Source of the DNA: Thermoleophilaceae bacterium
Lineage (GTDB): Bacteria; Actinomycetota; Thermoleophilia; Solirubrobacterales; Thermoleophilaceae
Reading direction: 5' to 3'
Assembly: GCA_019683805.1 (NCBI GenBank)
Contig: JADGHQ010000020.1
Span: 1 to 39,989 of the forward strand
Length of the DNA stretch: 39,989 nt
Part shown: one piece after another, positions 1 to 8,653 of the stretch
How positions within the stretch are numbered: the stretch's first letter is position 1
Layout of the letters: each line of letters starts with the position of its first letter
The notes under the pieces: model-generated
Seen by the model: the letters and a program-made list of their open reading frames with translations, nothing else
What the model was told of the DNA's origin: nothing
Database searches by the model: none
Position numbers and translations under genes: made by a program

Positions 1-49
1 TTTGTACCAAATGTCACACCGCACCTGCCAGGGGCGGTAGAAGTCGCGC

Positions 50-1225
50 ATGACCACGGAGCAGGTGGCCGCGCCGCGTTTGGCCGATGACACGTCCCGG
101 AAATCCGTAGATATCAGGCTCACCCGGCTGAGCAAGGTGTACCCCGGGGGCGTGAAGGCCCTCGATTCGATCGACCTCGAGGTGCAGACGGGCGAGTTCT
201 TCACGATGCTCGGCCCGTCGGGCTCGGGCAAGACCACCTGCCTGCGCCTGATCGCCGGGTTCGAGCGCCCCGACGGGGGCACGATCGAGCTCGCCGGACG
301 CGATGTGACGAACGTCCCGCCGGAGGAGCGCGAGGTCAACACCGTGTTCCAGGACTACGCGCTCTTCCCGCACATGACGGTCGGCCAGAACGTGGAGTAC
401 GGGCTGCGCGTGAAGAAGGTGCCGAAGGCCGAGCGGGTGGAGCGCTCGCGCGAGGCGCTCGCGATGGTCCGCCTCGAGGGCTACGAGTCGCGCCGCCCGA
501 GCCAGCTCTCCGGCGGCCAGCGACAGCGCGTCGCGCTCGCGCGGGCGCTGGTGAACCGGCCGCGGGTGCTGCTGCTCGACGAGCCGCTCGGCGCCCTCGA
601 CCTCAAGCTCCGCCAGGAGCTGCAGGTCGAGCTCAAGCGGATCCAGTCGGAGGTCGGCATCACGTTCGTGTACGTGACCCACGACCAGGACGAGGCGCTC
701 ACGATGAGCGACCGGATCGCCGTGATGGACGGCGGCCGCATCCTCCAGGTCGGCGCGCCGAACGAGATCTACGACAGCCCGCGCTCGCGTTTCGTCGCCG
801 GCTTCGTGGGCGTGTCGAACCTGCTCGAGCTGCCCGTCGAGTCGGTCGGCGCCGGCGTGGCCTCCCTGCGCCTCGGGCCGGGCGACAGCGTCACGACGGA
901 CGCGCGCGACGGCCTCGTTCCGGGCGCCACCGCGATCGTGACGATCCGGCCCGAGCGGATCGCGCTCGTCGGCCCTGGCGAGCAGCCGCCGCCGGACCTC
1001 GAGTGCCGCGCCGCGGGCGTGGTGCGCGAGAGCCTCTACGCGGGGCCGGCGACGCGCTTCGTGGTGGAGCTCGGCGGCGGGGGCGAGCTGATGGTCCTGC
1101 GGCAGAACGCGGACACGAGCTTCGAGGACGCCGAGTCGCTGAGGGGTGAGTCGGTGACCCTCGCATGGGCGCGCGAGTACACGCGCGTCATCGGTAGCGC
1201 AAACGAGGAGGACACGCAGACATGA
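50..1225 (+). CDS. potA: Polyamine-type ABC transporter, ATP-binding protein (PotA-like)
   Basis: This is the ATPase of an importer of the spermidine/putrescine (PotABCD) class and would act on the inner membrane face. The 391-aa protein has a nucleotide-binding domain at about 22-260: Walker [10 protein letters not shown], signature LSGGQRQR, Walker B VLLLDEP and the switch THDQDEA. A C-terminal TOBE_2-type domain (about 290-385) is typical of PotA/FbpC-like ATPases. The stop overlaps the lipoprotein gene start (ATGA), so the genes are translationally coupled. The start is the ATG at 50; only 49 bases lie upstream and show no strong Shine-Dalgarno. The substrate could be polyamines or another small cationic or organic solute; sequence alone does not decide it. 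Confidence 0.9.
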   Translation: MTTEQVAAPRLADDTSRKSVDIRLTRLSKVYPGGVKALDSIDLEVQTGEFFTMLGPSGSGKTTCLRLIAGFERPDGGTIELAGRDVTNVPPEEREVNTVFQDYALFPHMTVGQNVEYGLRVKKVPKAERVERSREALAMVRLEGYESRRPSQLSGGQRQRVALARALVNRPRVLLLDEPLGALDLKLRQELQVELKRIQSEVGITFVYVTHDQDEALTMSDRIAVMDGGRILQVGAPNEIYDSPRSRFVAGFVGVSNLLELPVESVGAGVASLRLGPGDSVTTDARDGLVPGATAIVTIRPERIALVGPGEQPPPDLECRAAGVVRESLYAGPATRFVVELGGGGELMVLRQNADTSFEDAESLRGESVTLAWAREYTRVIGSANEEDTQT

Positions 1226-2328
1226 GACGACTCGCGCTCCTGCTCGCCACGGTCGCCGCGATAGCGACCGGCTGCGGCAGCAGCAACGACAACGGCGGCG
1301 GGGGCGGCACCAACACCGCGTCCGGCCCCGACCTGAGCAAGCCCGGCGAGGGGCAGCTGAACGTGGTGGCCTGGGAGGGATACACCGACCCGTCCTTCGT
1401 CAAGCCGTTCGAGAAGCAGACCGGCTGCAAGGTGAACGCGGTCTACGCCGGCAGCTCGGACGAGATGTTCACCAAGTTCCGCTCGGGCGGGGGCGGTCAG
1501 TACGACCTCGTCACGCCGTCGGGCGACGCCTCGCTTCGCCTGATCCGCTCGGGCGCCGTGGCCCCGCTCGACATCTCGAAGCTCGAGAACCACAACGACC
1601 TCGCGCCGCAGCTCAAGTCGCCGAGCTTCAACACGGTCGGCGGCAAGCACTACGGGATCTCGTTCATGTGGGGCGCGAACGTCCTGATCTACAACAAGGA
1701 CAAGGTCAAGCCGGCGCCCGACTCGTGGTCCGTCCTCTACGACCCGAAGTACAAGGGCAAGATCACCGTGCCCGACAACCCGATTCAGATCGCCGACGTG
1801 GCGCTGCAGTTCGGGGGCGCGCAGGACCCGTACTCGATCGACCAGGCCACGCTCGACAAGGCCAGGGCGAAGCTGATGCAGCAGCGCCCGCTGGTGCGCA
1901 AGTACTGGGTGCTCGCCACCGATTTCGAGCAGCTGTTCAAGTCCGGCGACGCGGTCGTGGGCGCGGGCTGGCCGCTGATGACCCAGGACCTCAGGAAGGC
2001 CGGCATGAACGTCGGCGAGGTGCTGCCGAAGGAGGGCGTGACCGGCTGGTCCGACTCGTGGATGATCAGCAACAAGGCCAAGCACCCGATCTGCGCCTAC
2101 AAGTGGATGAACTACGTGACCTCGCCCAAGGTGCAGGCGCAGGTCGCCGACGTGACCGGGTACAGCCCGCCGAACCTGAAGACATGTGAGGTCGTGGGGC
2201 CGCAGCGGTGCAAGGACCTGCACATCCGCGACAGCAAGTACTACGACACGATCAAGTACTGGAAGACCCCCACCTCGCCCACGAACTACCGCCAGTGGAC
2301 GGATACCTGGGCGCAGGTCAGAGGCTGA
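1222..2328 (+). CDS. potD: Polyamine-type ABC transporter, substrate-binding lipoprotein (PotD-like)
   Basis: This is the extracellular binding protein of the importer. The N-terminus is a lipoprotein signal with a lipobox ending ATGC, so Cys18 is the predicted lipidated residue, followed by a Ser/Asn/Gly-rich linker ([10 protein letters not shown]). The mature part is a PotD/PotF-like type II periplasmic-binding fold: an LNVVAWEGY first strand, a YDLVTPSGD segment and the late GWSDSWMIS segment. At 368 aa it is of normal length. The start ATG (1222) follows GAGGAGG at a suitable distance and overlaps the ATPase stop. It is encoded inside the transporter operon, between ATPase and permeases. 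Ligand identity (spermidine, putrescine or a related compound) is inferred from the family only. Confidence 0.88.
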   Translation: MRRLALLLATVAAIATGCGSSNDNGGGGGTNTASGPDLSKPGEGQLNVVAWEGYTDPSFVKPFEKQTGCKVNAVYAGSSDEMFTKFRSGGGGQYDLVTPSGDASLRLIRSGAVAPLDISKLENHNDLAPQLKSPSFNTVGGKHYGISFMWGANVLIYNKDKVKPAPDSWSVLYDPKYKGKITVPDNPIQIADVALQFGGAQDPYSIDQATLDKARAKLMQQRPLVRKYWVLATDFEQLFKSGDAVVGAGWPLMTQDLRKAGMNVGEVLPKEGVTGWSDSWMISNKAKHPICAYKWMNYVTSPKVQAQVADVTGYSPPNLKTCEVVGPQRCKDLHIRDSKYYDTIKYWKTPTSPTNYRQWTDTWAQVRG

Positions 2329-3236
2329 TCGGAGGCGCGTCGCGGCGGGCACTGCCGTGGCGCGCCTCCCGCTTCCTCTACGCGCACCCGCGCGGCCGGC
2401 TCGCGCTCCTGCTCGGGCCGGGCGTGCTGTGGCTGCTCGTCTTCTACCTCGTCGCGCTCTTCCTGCTGCTGCTGACCTCGCTGTGGCAGCAGGACGTCTT
2501 CACCGCGGAGCTGGTCCACAGGTGGACCCTCTCGAACTACACGAAGATCTTCAGCGGCCAGGACGGCCTCTGGCTGCGGGTGTTCGGACGCACGATCCTG
2601 CTCGCGGCGATCGTCACCGTGATGGACATCGCGCTCGCCTTCCCGCTCGCCTGGTTCATGGCGCGCGTGGCGCCGCCGCGCTGGCGCACGCTGCTCTTCC
2701 TCGCCGTCGTCGTGCCGCTGTGGTCGAGCATCCTCGTCCGCATCTTCGCCTGGCGCACGATCCTCGGCTCGAGCGGCGTCCTGAACTCGATGCTCCAGGA
2801 GATCGGGATCCTGAGCCACCCGTCGAGCGCGTTCCTCTACAACGAGAAGGCGATTGCGATCACGTGGGCGTACGTCTGGCTGCCGTTCATGGTGCTGCCG
2901 ATCTTCACGGCGCTCGAGAAGATCCCCGACTCCTACCTCGAGGCCTCGCGCGACCTCGGCGCCGGCAGCTGGACCACGTTCAAGCGCGTGATCTTCCCGC
3001 TCGCCGTGCCGGGGGTGATCGCCGGCTCGATCTTCGTCTTCTCGCTCACCATGGGCGACTTCGTGGCGCCCCAGCTCGTGGGCGGCGGCTCGCAGGTGCT
3101 CGGCGGCGCGATCAAGGACCGCTTCGGCGTGGCGGCCGACTACCCGTTCGGCGCCGCGCTCGCGATGCTCACGCTGCTCACGCTCACCGTCTTCCTCACG
3201 ATCACGAGCCGCGCCGGCGCGAAGGAGAGCCTGTGA
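2295..3236 (+). CDS. potB: Polyamine-type ABC transporter permease 1 (PotB-like)
   Basis: This is one of the two membrane subunits of the importer. It has six hydrophobic segments beginning with LLLGPGVLWLLVFYLVALFLLLL and carries the EAA loop EASRDLGAGSWTTFKRVIFP, which docks on the ATPase. The start is uncertain. An in-frame GTG at 2295 (34-nt overlap with the lipoprotein gene) is chosen; a GTG at 2208 would give an implausible 121-nt overlap, and a CTG at 2325 would just overlap the stop. No start has a good Shine-Dalgarno, so re-initiation from the upstream gene is likely. The stop overlaps the next gene (GTGA). Confidence 0.85.
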   Translation: MDGYLGAGQRLIGGASRRALPWRASRFLYAHPRGRLALLLGPGVLWLLVFYLVALFLLLLTSLWQQDVFTAELVHRWTLSNYTKIFSGQDGLWLRVFGRTILLAAIVTVMDIALAFPLAWFMARVAPPRWRTLLFLAVVVPLWSSILVRIFAWRTILGSSGVLNSMLQEIGILSHPSSAFLYNEKAIAITWAYVWLPFMVLPIFTALEKIPDSYLEASRDLGAGSWTTFKRVIFPLAVPGVIAGSIFVFSLTMGDFVAPQLVGGGSQVLGGAIKDRFGVAADYPFGAALAMLTLLTLTVFLTITSRAGAKESL

Positions 3237-4042
3237 CGAGCGCCCGCTCGAAGTGGATCTTCGGCGGCACGGCGGGGCTCGTGTTCGCGTTCCTCTACCT
3301 GCCGCTCGCGCTGATCGCGCTCTACGCGTTCAACAAGACGACCGTGAACGCGTGGCCGTTCCCGGGCTTCTCCACGCGCTGGTTCACGAAGCTCTGGCAC
3401 GACCCGGAGCCGAAGGACGCGGCCTGGCTCTCCGTCCAGATCGCGTTCTTCTCAACGTGCGTCGCGCTCGCGCTCGGCACGGCGCTCGCGTTCGCGTTCG
3501 CGCGCTTCCACTTCTTCGGCAGGGAGGCGGTCAACTTCGCGGTGACGCTCCCGATCATCCTGCCGGGCGTCATCACCGGCGTGGCGCTCGCGTCGTTCTT
3601 CCTGTTCACGGGCACCGAGCTGTCGCTGCGAACGGTGGTCATCGGACACACCACGTTCTGCATCGTGCTCGTCTTCAACAACGTGCTGGCGCGGCTGCGG
3701 CGACTGCCGCTGTCCTACGCCGAGGCGTCGCGCGACTTGGGCGCGACCGGGCTGCAGACGTTCCGCTTCGTAACGCTGCCCTCGATCCGCACGGCGCTCG
3801 TCGCGGGCGCGCTGCTGTCGTTCGCGCTCTCGTTCGACGAGATCGCGGTGACGTTCTTCCTCGCGGGCGCCGACACGACCACGCTCCCGCTCTGGATCCT
3901 CGGCGCGTTCCGCAACAGCCGCTCGCTGCCGGAGGTGAACGCGGTGGCCACCTGCATCCTGATCATCTCGCTGCCGATGATCGCCACCGCGGCGTACCTG
4001 ATGCGCGACGAGGGCGCCGCCGGTCGAATCGTCGAGAAGTGA
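3233..4042 (+). CDS. potC: Polyamine-type ABC transporter permease 2 (PotC-like)
   Basis: This is the second permease of the importer, 269 aa with about six membrane segments. The first is GTAGLVFAFLYLPLALIALYAF. The EAA motif EASRDLGATGLQTFRFVTLP lies near residue 160, as in PotC. The GTG start at 3233 overlaps the stop of the first permease (GTGA) and follows GAAGGAG. It is the last gene of the four-gene operon; 178 bases separate it from the next gene. The order ATPase-binding protein-permease-permease differs from the classic potABCD order but is common in actinobacteria. Confidence 0.87.
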   Translation: MTSARSKWIFGGTAGLVFAFLYLPLALIALYAFNKTTVNAWPFPGFSTRWFTKLWHDPEPKDAAWLSVQIAFFSTCVALALGTALAFAFARFHFFGREAVNFAVTLPIILPGVITGVALASFFLFTGTELSLRTVVIGHTTFCIVLVFNNVLARLRRLPLSYAEASRDLGATGLQTFRFVTLPSIRTALVAGALLSFALSFDEIAVTFFLAGADTTTLPLWILGAFRNSRSLPEVNAVATCILIISLPMIATAAYLMRDEGAAGRIVEK

Positions 4043-4220
4043 CCGGCGCAGGGACCAGAGCTTCCGCCTGAGCTGCGTCGCGACTCGTCGGCCGCAACCG
4101 GCAGGTCGGCCGGGCGCGCTCACCGTGCCCTGCGGCGCGCGCCAGGATGCAATCTGGCGCAATACGGGTAAGGGACCGATTAGCCCACATCGACCCGACC
4201 GCAAAGAGGGGCCTTCGCAC
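4043..4220. other. Intergenic region between transporter operon and DUF892 gene
   Basis: The 178 bases contain two copies of the self-complementary hexamer CGGCCG (4089-4094 and 4107-4112) around a small GCCG-CAAC-CGGC hairpin. This could end the transporter transcript, but it lacks a T run. A GGGTAA hexamer at 4166-4171 resembles the -10 of stress-type sigma factors, but no matching GTTT -35 is visible. A purine-rich AAAGAGGGG sits just before the DUF892 start. Confidence 0.3.
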
Positions 4221-4937
4221 ATGGCGGAACTCAGCGCCCGTGACAGCAAGCTGATCCAGTACCTGAACGAGGCTTACGGGAAGGAGAAGCAACTCGAGAC
4301 GACGCTCCAGGCGCACATCCCGATGACGGACCGCGCGCCGTACAAGAGGCGCCTCCAGCAGCACCTCAAGGAGACGAAGGGGCACTCGCGCGACCTCGAG
4401 CGGCGCATCAAGAAGCTCGGCGGCAAGGCCGAGGAGATCTCCATCCCCGGTGGCGAGGCAGCCGCGCAGGCGGCGTCCGCGGTGCAGAGCGTGGCGCAGC
4501 GCGCAGCGGCCTTCGCGCAGGGGTCTCTGCACGCGATGCGCGGCGCAAGCGGCAGCGAGAAGATGCTCAAGAACGCAAAGGACGAGCTCGCCGACGAGTG
4601 GCACGAGATCGCGGGCTACAACGCGATCGAGGCGCTCGCGACCGCGGTCGGCGACGGCGAGACCGCCGCGCTCGCGAAGCGGATCCGGCGTGAGGAGGAG
4701 CGGATGGCGAACTTCCTCGAGCGCCTGATCCCGCAGCTCGCCAAGGGCGTGGCGACCACGGAGATCCCGGCGTCCGAGCGGCACCCGACGGGCGGCCGCC
4801 GGGCGAGGACATCGCGCGCGCGGACCCGCGCCGCTACCGCGAGCCGCTCGCGCGCGTCGGCGTCGAGCCGCTCGCGAACGGCCGCCTCGCGTCGGAGCGC
4901 TGCGCGCAGGTCCGGCTCGGCCAGCTCGTCGAGCTGA
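4221..4937 (+). CDS. DUF892 (YciE/YciF-like) ferritin-like protein with histone-H1-like tail
   Basis: Residues 1-170 are mostly helical and match the DUF892/YciF family: LIQYLNEAYGKEKQLETTLQ, HLKETKGHSRDLERRIKKLG, and a late helical EWHEIAGYNAIEALA segment. Members form ferritin-like four-helix bundles and are often stress-induced, but their chemistry is unsettled. From about residue 190 to 238 the chain becomes almost only Arg, Ser, Ala and Thr, resembling the basic tail of histone H1 or of HU-like proteins of GC-rich actinobacteria, and it should bind nucleic acid. The start is the ATG at 4221 behind AAAGAGGGG; an upstream in-frame start at 4125 is unlikely because the added residues do not match the family. 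The gene is convergent with the next one. Confidence 0.8.
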   Translation: MAELSARDSKLIQYLNEAYGKEKQLETTLQAHIPMTDRAPYKRRLQQHLKETKGHSRDLERRIKKLGGKAEEISIPGGEAAAQAASAVQSVAQRAAAFAQGSLHAMRGASGSEKMLKNAKDELADEWHEIAGYNAIEALATAVGDGETAALAKRIRREEERMANFLERLIPQLAKGVATTEIPASERHPTGGRRARTSRARTRAATASRSRASASSRSRTAASRRSAARRSGSASSSS

Positions 4938-4967
4938 GCGCGCGGGGCGTACCCGCCGGCGCCAGCC

Positions 4968-5342
4968 TCAGGGGAGCGACACGCCGAGCGCCACGATCGC
5001 AAGCGACACTAGGAAGACGAGCCCCTCGATCACGTGCAGCTCGGGCCAGCGCATATGCAGGCCGACGAGCAGGCCGGCAACCACCACGAGCGTGAGCTTC
5101 ACCTGGAGCTTCGTGTCGTCCCAGAGCTGAAAGTGGTCGGCCATCGCCGAGCCGGTCGCGATCAGCACCGCGATCGCCACCAACGTGCCGACGCCGAAGC
5201 GGCGGGCGACCGATCGCAGCGCGTCGCGATCGCCCGAGCGGCGGGCGACGGGGACGACCACCGCGGCGAGCATCAACTGGCCGCCGACGAAGAAGGCCAT
5301 CGCCAGCAGGTGTAGCCAGAGGATCCAGTCCCAGCGCGTCAC
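4968..5342 (-). CDS. Small integral membrane protein, CopD/DUF2269-like
   Basis: The 124-aa protein has four predicted membrane helices: WILWLHLLAMAFFVGGQLML, GTLVAIAVLIATGSAMA, LTLVVVAGLLVGLHM and GLVFLVSLAIVALGVSL. Paired short helices with a WxxHLL...FFxGG motif resemble CopD-like or DUF2269-like proteins, some of which bind haem or copper; one His sits in helix 1 and another near the end of helix 3. The function is unknown. The start is GTG at 5342. It follows the Clp-N-like gene in the same direction with a 93-base gap and ends 30 bases from the convergent DUF892 gene. Confidence 0.65.
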   Translation of the reverse strand: MTRWDWILWLHLLAMAFFVGGQLMLAAVVVPVARRSGDRDALRSVARRFGVGTLVAIAVLIATGSAMADHFQLWDDTKLQVKLTLVVVAGLLVGLHMRWPELHVIEGLVFLVSLAIVALGVSLP

Positions 5343-5435
5343 GGCCGTGCATGATGCCGCAAACGACCCGCGGGAAGCGGGCTCAGTACCAGGGCGCGTT
5401 CGGGTCGAAGACCCAGCTCCCTCGCCGAGGGCGCC

Positions 5436-5843
5436 TCAGCGCGGGCGGCGGAGGCGCTCGAGCAGCTCGCTCGTCGCCACCCCGTGGTCCTCCAGCATGC
5501 GGTCGAAGAGCGCGCCGTAGATCTCGATCAGCGCCTCGAGCAGATCCGCCGTCGAGACGAGCTTGCGGCCGCGGCCCGCCGCGACGCGCGAGGCGCGCGC
5601 GTAGACGTCGTCGACCGCGACGCGCTCGCCCCCGTCGTCTTCCCGGTCGGGCCGTGCCAGCGGCCGCTCCAGCGTCCCGAGCGCCTGCATCGCCTGCCCC
5701 ACCTCGCCGTGCATCCGCAGGATGCGGATCCACTGCGCCACCTCGCCCGACCGGAAGCCAGCGAAGGGAAGGGCCGTCTCCGCGAGCGCGAGCGCGATCG
5801 CGGCGTCCTCGGATGGCGGAAGCTGGCGCGCCTCGGACGGCAT
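5436..5843 (-). CDS. Small protein with a single Clp-N-like repeat
   Basis: The protein is 135 aa. Residues about 78-132 (VYARASRVAAGRGRKLVSTA, then LLEALIE and GVATSELLERL) resemble one repeat of the Clp N-terminal domain that recruits substrates to ClpA/B/C. No AAA+ module follows, so it cannot be an unfoldase itself. The first ~60 residues carry no motif I recognise. The ATG start is at 5843. It lies 78 bases after the P450 stop in the same direction. Stand-alone Clp-N proteins can act as decoys or adaptors, but that role here is a guess, and the domain call itself is moderate. Confidence 0.55.
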   Translation of the reverse strand: MPSEARQLPPSEDAAIALALAETALPFAGFRSGEVAQWIRILRMHGEVGQAMQALGTLERPLARPDREDDGGERVAVDDVYARASRVAAGRGRKLVSTADLLEALIEIYGALFDRMLEDHGVATSELLERLRRPR

Positions 5844-5921
5844 CGGGCAGTGGAGTTCCCACGCGGGCGGGCAGCGAGGCCTGCGGTGGACGGATGTCCT
5901 ACGCCCGCTCCCGGCGGCGCG

Positions 5922-7388
5922 CTAGGCGGGCGAGGCGGCGGCGTCCGCGGCGCCCGCGAGGACGCCCGGCAGAGCGCGCTCGCGCACGCGCATCGGCAGC
6001 CCGCCGATCGGGCTGAGCGTGGGCATCTGGCGGATGCGCAGCGTGTAGCCGGGGCGCAGCTCGAGCCTGAAGCGCTGCAGGACCAGGGTCGCGATCGTCT
6101 TGATCTCGAGCTGGCCGAAGCGCATCCCGATGCAGGTGCGCGACCCGCCGCCGAACGGGACGTAGGCGCCCTTCGGAAGCGCGGCCTTCGCCTCGGGGGC
6201 GAAGCGCTCCGGCACGAAGGCCTCCGGCTCGGGGAACACCTCCGGCAGGTGGTGGCTCACCCACGAGGAGTAGTTCACGTAGCTGCGGGCGGGCACGCGC
6301 ACGCCGTGCAGCTCGAACGCCTCGCGGTTCATGCGCGGGCCGATCCACGCTGGCGGGTAGAGCCGCAGCGTCTCGTCGAGCGCCATCTCGAGCTCGGGCA
6401 GCGCCTCGCCGCCCATCAGCTCGGCGGCGGTGGGCAGGCGGCCGCCGAGCACGCGGTCCTGCTCGTCGAGCAGCCGCTGCAGCACCTGCGGGTGGCGCGC
6501 GAGCTCGTAGAACAGGAACGTGACCGTCGAGGTGGTGGTGTCGTGGCCCGCGAAGAGCAGCGTCATCACCTGGTCGCGGACCGCCTGGTCCGAGAGCGTG
6601 TTGCCTTCCTCGTCGCGTGCGTCGAGCAGCAGCGAGAGGATGTCGTCTCCGCGCCGGCCGCTCGCGCGCCGGCGGGCGATCTCGCCGAAGATCAGCCCGT
6701 CGAGCAGCCGGCGCGCCCGCTGCATGCGCGTCCACGGCGTGCGCGGCCCGCGGGCGATCTGCAGCGCGTAGTCGGCCGCGTAGAAGGAGAGCGCCTGCTC
6801 GAACGCCTCCGCCTCGTCGAAGCCGTGACGGCTCGCGTCGGGGTCGAAGCCGAAGAGCGCGCGCTGGGCGACGCGCATCGCGAGCGCGCGGGTCCACTGG
6901 TAGATGTCGACCTCCGTGCCCGGCTCCCAGCCGGCCAGCGCGCGCTCGGTCTCCTCGACCATGGTGCCGGCCGCCGCGGCGATCCGCTCGCGGTGGAACA
7001 CCGGCAGCATCAGCTTGCGCGAGGTGCGGTGGTAGTCGCCGTCGATCGTCAGCAGGCCGTCGCCGAGCAGCGCGATCAGGTCGGCGAAGCTGCCGTCGCG
7101 CCAGAGGAAGTTCTGCGCGTGCGAGACGGTGATGTAGTGGTTCGCCTCCGGCCCGATCGCGAACACGACCGGCTGGTGGAGCAGCCGCAGGGTGAACACC
7201 GGGCCGTAGCGCTCGTAGGAGTCGAGCAGCAGGCGCAGGGGATCGGTGCGCATCGCGCGCGTGCGCGCCCAGCTGAACTCGTGCTCGCCCGGGGGAAGCG
7301 GCTCGCTGCGGCGCCGCTCGCGCATGATGTCCGCGTGCAGGCGCGCGAGCGGGTTCATCGACACCGGGGCGGGAGGAGTCAGCGCCAT
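5922..7388 (-). CDS. Cytochrome P450
   Basis: This is a haem-thiolate monooxygenase of 488 aa. The I-helix oxygen-activation motif is AGHDTTTS, the K-helix ExxR is ETLR, and the haem-binding loop is FGGGSRTCIG with the ligand at about Cys419. It lacks an N-terminal anchor and fused reductase, so it needs separate ferredoxin/reductase partners, which are not encoded in the window. The style (GMRFGQLEIKTIATLVLQRF) is that of bacterial P450s near the CYP4/CYP110-like clans that hydroxylate fatty acids or terpenoids; the substrate is unknown. The ATG at 7388 is chosen because it begins a Pro-rich N-terminus and sits just behind a plausible promoter; the open frame upstream runs antisense-like into pucR and is ignored. 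Confidence 0.9.
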   Translation of the reverse strand: MALTPPAPVSMNPLARLHADIMRERRRSEPLPPGEHEFSWARTRAMRTDPLRLLLDSYERYGPVFTLRLLHQPVVFAIGPEANHYITVSHAQNFLWRDGSFADLIALLGDGLLTIDGDYHRTSRKLMLPVFHRERIAAAAGTMVEETERALAGWEPGTEVDIYQWTRALAMRVAQRALFGFDPDASRHGFDEAEAFEQALSFYAADYALQIARGPRTPWTRMQRARRLLDGLIFGEIARRRASGRRGDDILSLLLDARDEEGNTLSDQAVRDQVMTLLFAGHDTTTSTVTFLFYELARHPQVLQRLLDEQDRVLGGRLPTAAELMGGEALPELEMALDETLRLYPPAWIGPRMNREAFELHGVRVPARSYVNYSSWVSHHLPEVFPEPEAFVPERFAPEAKAALPKGAYVPFGGGSRTCIGMRFGQLEIKTIATLVLQRFRLELRPGYTLRIRQMPTLSPIGGLPMRVRERALPGVLAGAADAAASPA

Positions 7389-7395
7389 GGCCGAA

Positions 7396-7424
7396 AGCCT
7401 AGCGATGCTTGGCTGGCTGGCCAA
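7396..7424 (-). promoter_or_regulatory. Putative P450 promoter with overlapping inverted repeat
   Basis: On the minus strand TTGGCC (7424-7419) and TAGGCT (7401-7396) are separated by exactly 17 bases. Transcription would start only a few bases before the ATG at 7388, giving a nearly leaderless message. An inverted repeat TTGGC-N6-GCCAA (7409-7424) covers the -35 hexamer and could bind a regulator, the neighbouring PucR protein being an obvious candidate. Confidence 0.35.
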
Positions 7425-7510
7425 CCCAGGCAACGCCTCTGCATGGCGCGCCGCGGCAGGGCGAGAGTAGGCGGCAGGCCCCTCTGCGCCGGCGCCCGGG
7501 CGGGGCGCGG

Positions 7511-8632
7511 TCAGCGGGGCAGGAGCGGCTGCACGATCCGGAGCGCCTTCAGGCCGAGGCCGAGGCGCTCGCGGTCCTCCGACTTGTAGGGGTCGAGGCC
7601 CGTGAGCTCGCGCACCCGCTCGAGGCGGTAGCCGACCGTGTGCCGGTGGGCGTGGACCGCGGCCGCCGTCGCCTTGATCGAGCAGTCGTTCGCGAGGTAG
7701 GAGACGAGCGTGCCCGTGAGGTCGGTGGAGTAGGTCTCGTCGTAGCGCACGATCGGCGCCACGGTGTCCTCGTAGAAGCTGCGCACCTCCTCGGGGTGGC
7801 TCGCGAGCACGCGGAACAGCAGGCGGTAGGCGCCGCCGTCCATCTCGCCCTCCCTCGGCTCGGCGCCGGCCGAGCGCACGTCGAGCACGAGCTCGGCCTC
7901 CTCGAGCGCCCGCCGGAGCGCCGAGGGGCTCGAGTAGCGCGAGGAGAGCCCGACCTTCGCCTGCCGGCCGAGGCGGGCGGCGAGCGCGCGCGCCTCCTCC
8001 ATCCCGCCCGGGACGAGCGCGTAGACGCGCCCGCCCACCGCGTCCGCGACCGCGTCGGGCGCCTCCGCCGCGATCACCGCGAGCAGGCGCCCCGGCGCGC
8101 GGTCGCCCGGGTCGGCGCATAGCCCGACGGCCCCGCCCGAGAGGTCAACGCCGAGCCGCCGTCCGCGCCGCAGCACGTCCTCGTCGCCCAGCTCGCCCTC
8201 GAGCAGCTGCTCGATCAGCGAGCCGCGCAGCGAGCGCTCGGCCTCGGCGTGCGCCTCCTCGACCGCGAGCGCGGTCAGCGCCGCGAGCGCGGCCACCTGC
8301 GCGTACTCGCCCGCGTCGGGCCGCCCGACCCCGAGCAGCAGCACGCGGCCGAGCTCGCGGCCGCCGCTCACGATCGGAAGCTCGGCCGCGATCTCGGGCG
8401 GCCGCTCGACGCTCTTGCCCGAGAGCCTCGCCTCCACGTACCGCTCGTACGCCGCCCACGCCGCCGGCGTGCCGAGCCGAGGCAGCACGACCGCGACCGG
8501 CGCACCGGCGTAGCGGCTCGCGATCTCGGCTATCCGCTCGAGCCCCTGCCCCGCCAGCACGGCCCCCACCATCTCGAGGTGGGCGCCGCGCGGCGAGGGC
8601 AGGGTGCGCGGGAGCGGCTGGGAATCGCTCAC
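7511..8632 (-). CDS. PucR/CdaR-type transcriptional regulator
   Basis: The 373-aa protein ends in the PucR C-terminal helix-turn-helix (HTH_30): AAVHAHRHTVGYRLERVREL at about 325-345. It is preceded by a YDETYSTDLTGTLVSYLAND segment typical of CdaR/PucR proteins. Residues about 150-270 form the GGDEF-like middle domain; the N-terminal ~120 residues are a GAF-like sensory region (VAVVLPRLG, ELPIVSGGRELGRVLLLG). Such regulators usually sense a metabolite and activate adjacent catabolic genes. It starts (GTG) 21 bases after the PII gene and could be co-transcribed with amtB-glnB, or it may control the P450 gene 122 bases downstream. The effector is unknown. Confidence 0.8.
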   Translation of the reverse strand: MSDSQPLPRTLPSPRGAHLEMVGAVLAGQGLERIAEIASRYAGAPVAVVLPRLGTPAAWAAYERYVEARLSGKSVERPPEIAAELPIVSGGRELGRVLLLGVGRPDAGEYAQVAALAALTALAVEEAHAEAERSLRGSLIEQLLEGELGDEDVLRRGRRLGVDLSGGAVGLCADPGDRAPGRLLAVIAAEAPDAVADAVGGRVYALVPGGMEEARALAARLGRQAKVGLSSRYSSPSALRRALEEAELVLDVRSAGAEPREGEMDGGAYRLLFRVLASHPEEVRSFYEDTVAPIVRYDETYSTDLTGTLVSYLANDCSIKATAAAVHAHRHTVGYRLERVRELTGLDPYKSEDRERLGLGLKALRIVQPLLPR

Positions 8633-8653
8633 GTCAGAGCCGGTCGAGCGCCG

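Noticed and set aside
5484-7589. A 701-residue plus-strand open frame opposite the P450 gene, and similar long frames at 7409-8122, 9154-10941 and 17704-20421
   Set aside because: They are antisense shadows made by the high GC content: rich in Arg, Ala and Gly, without domains, and lying over well-identified genes on the other strand.
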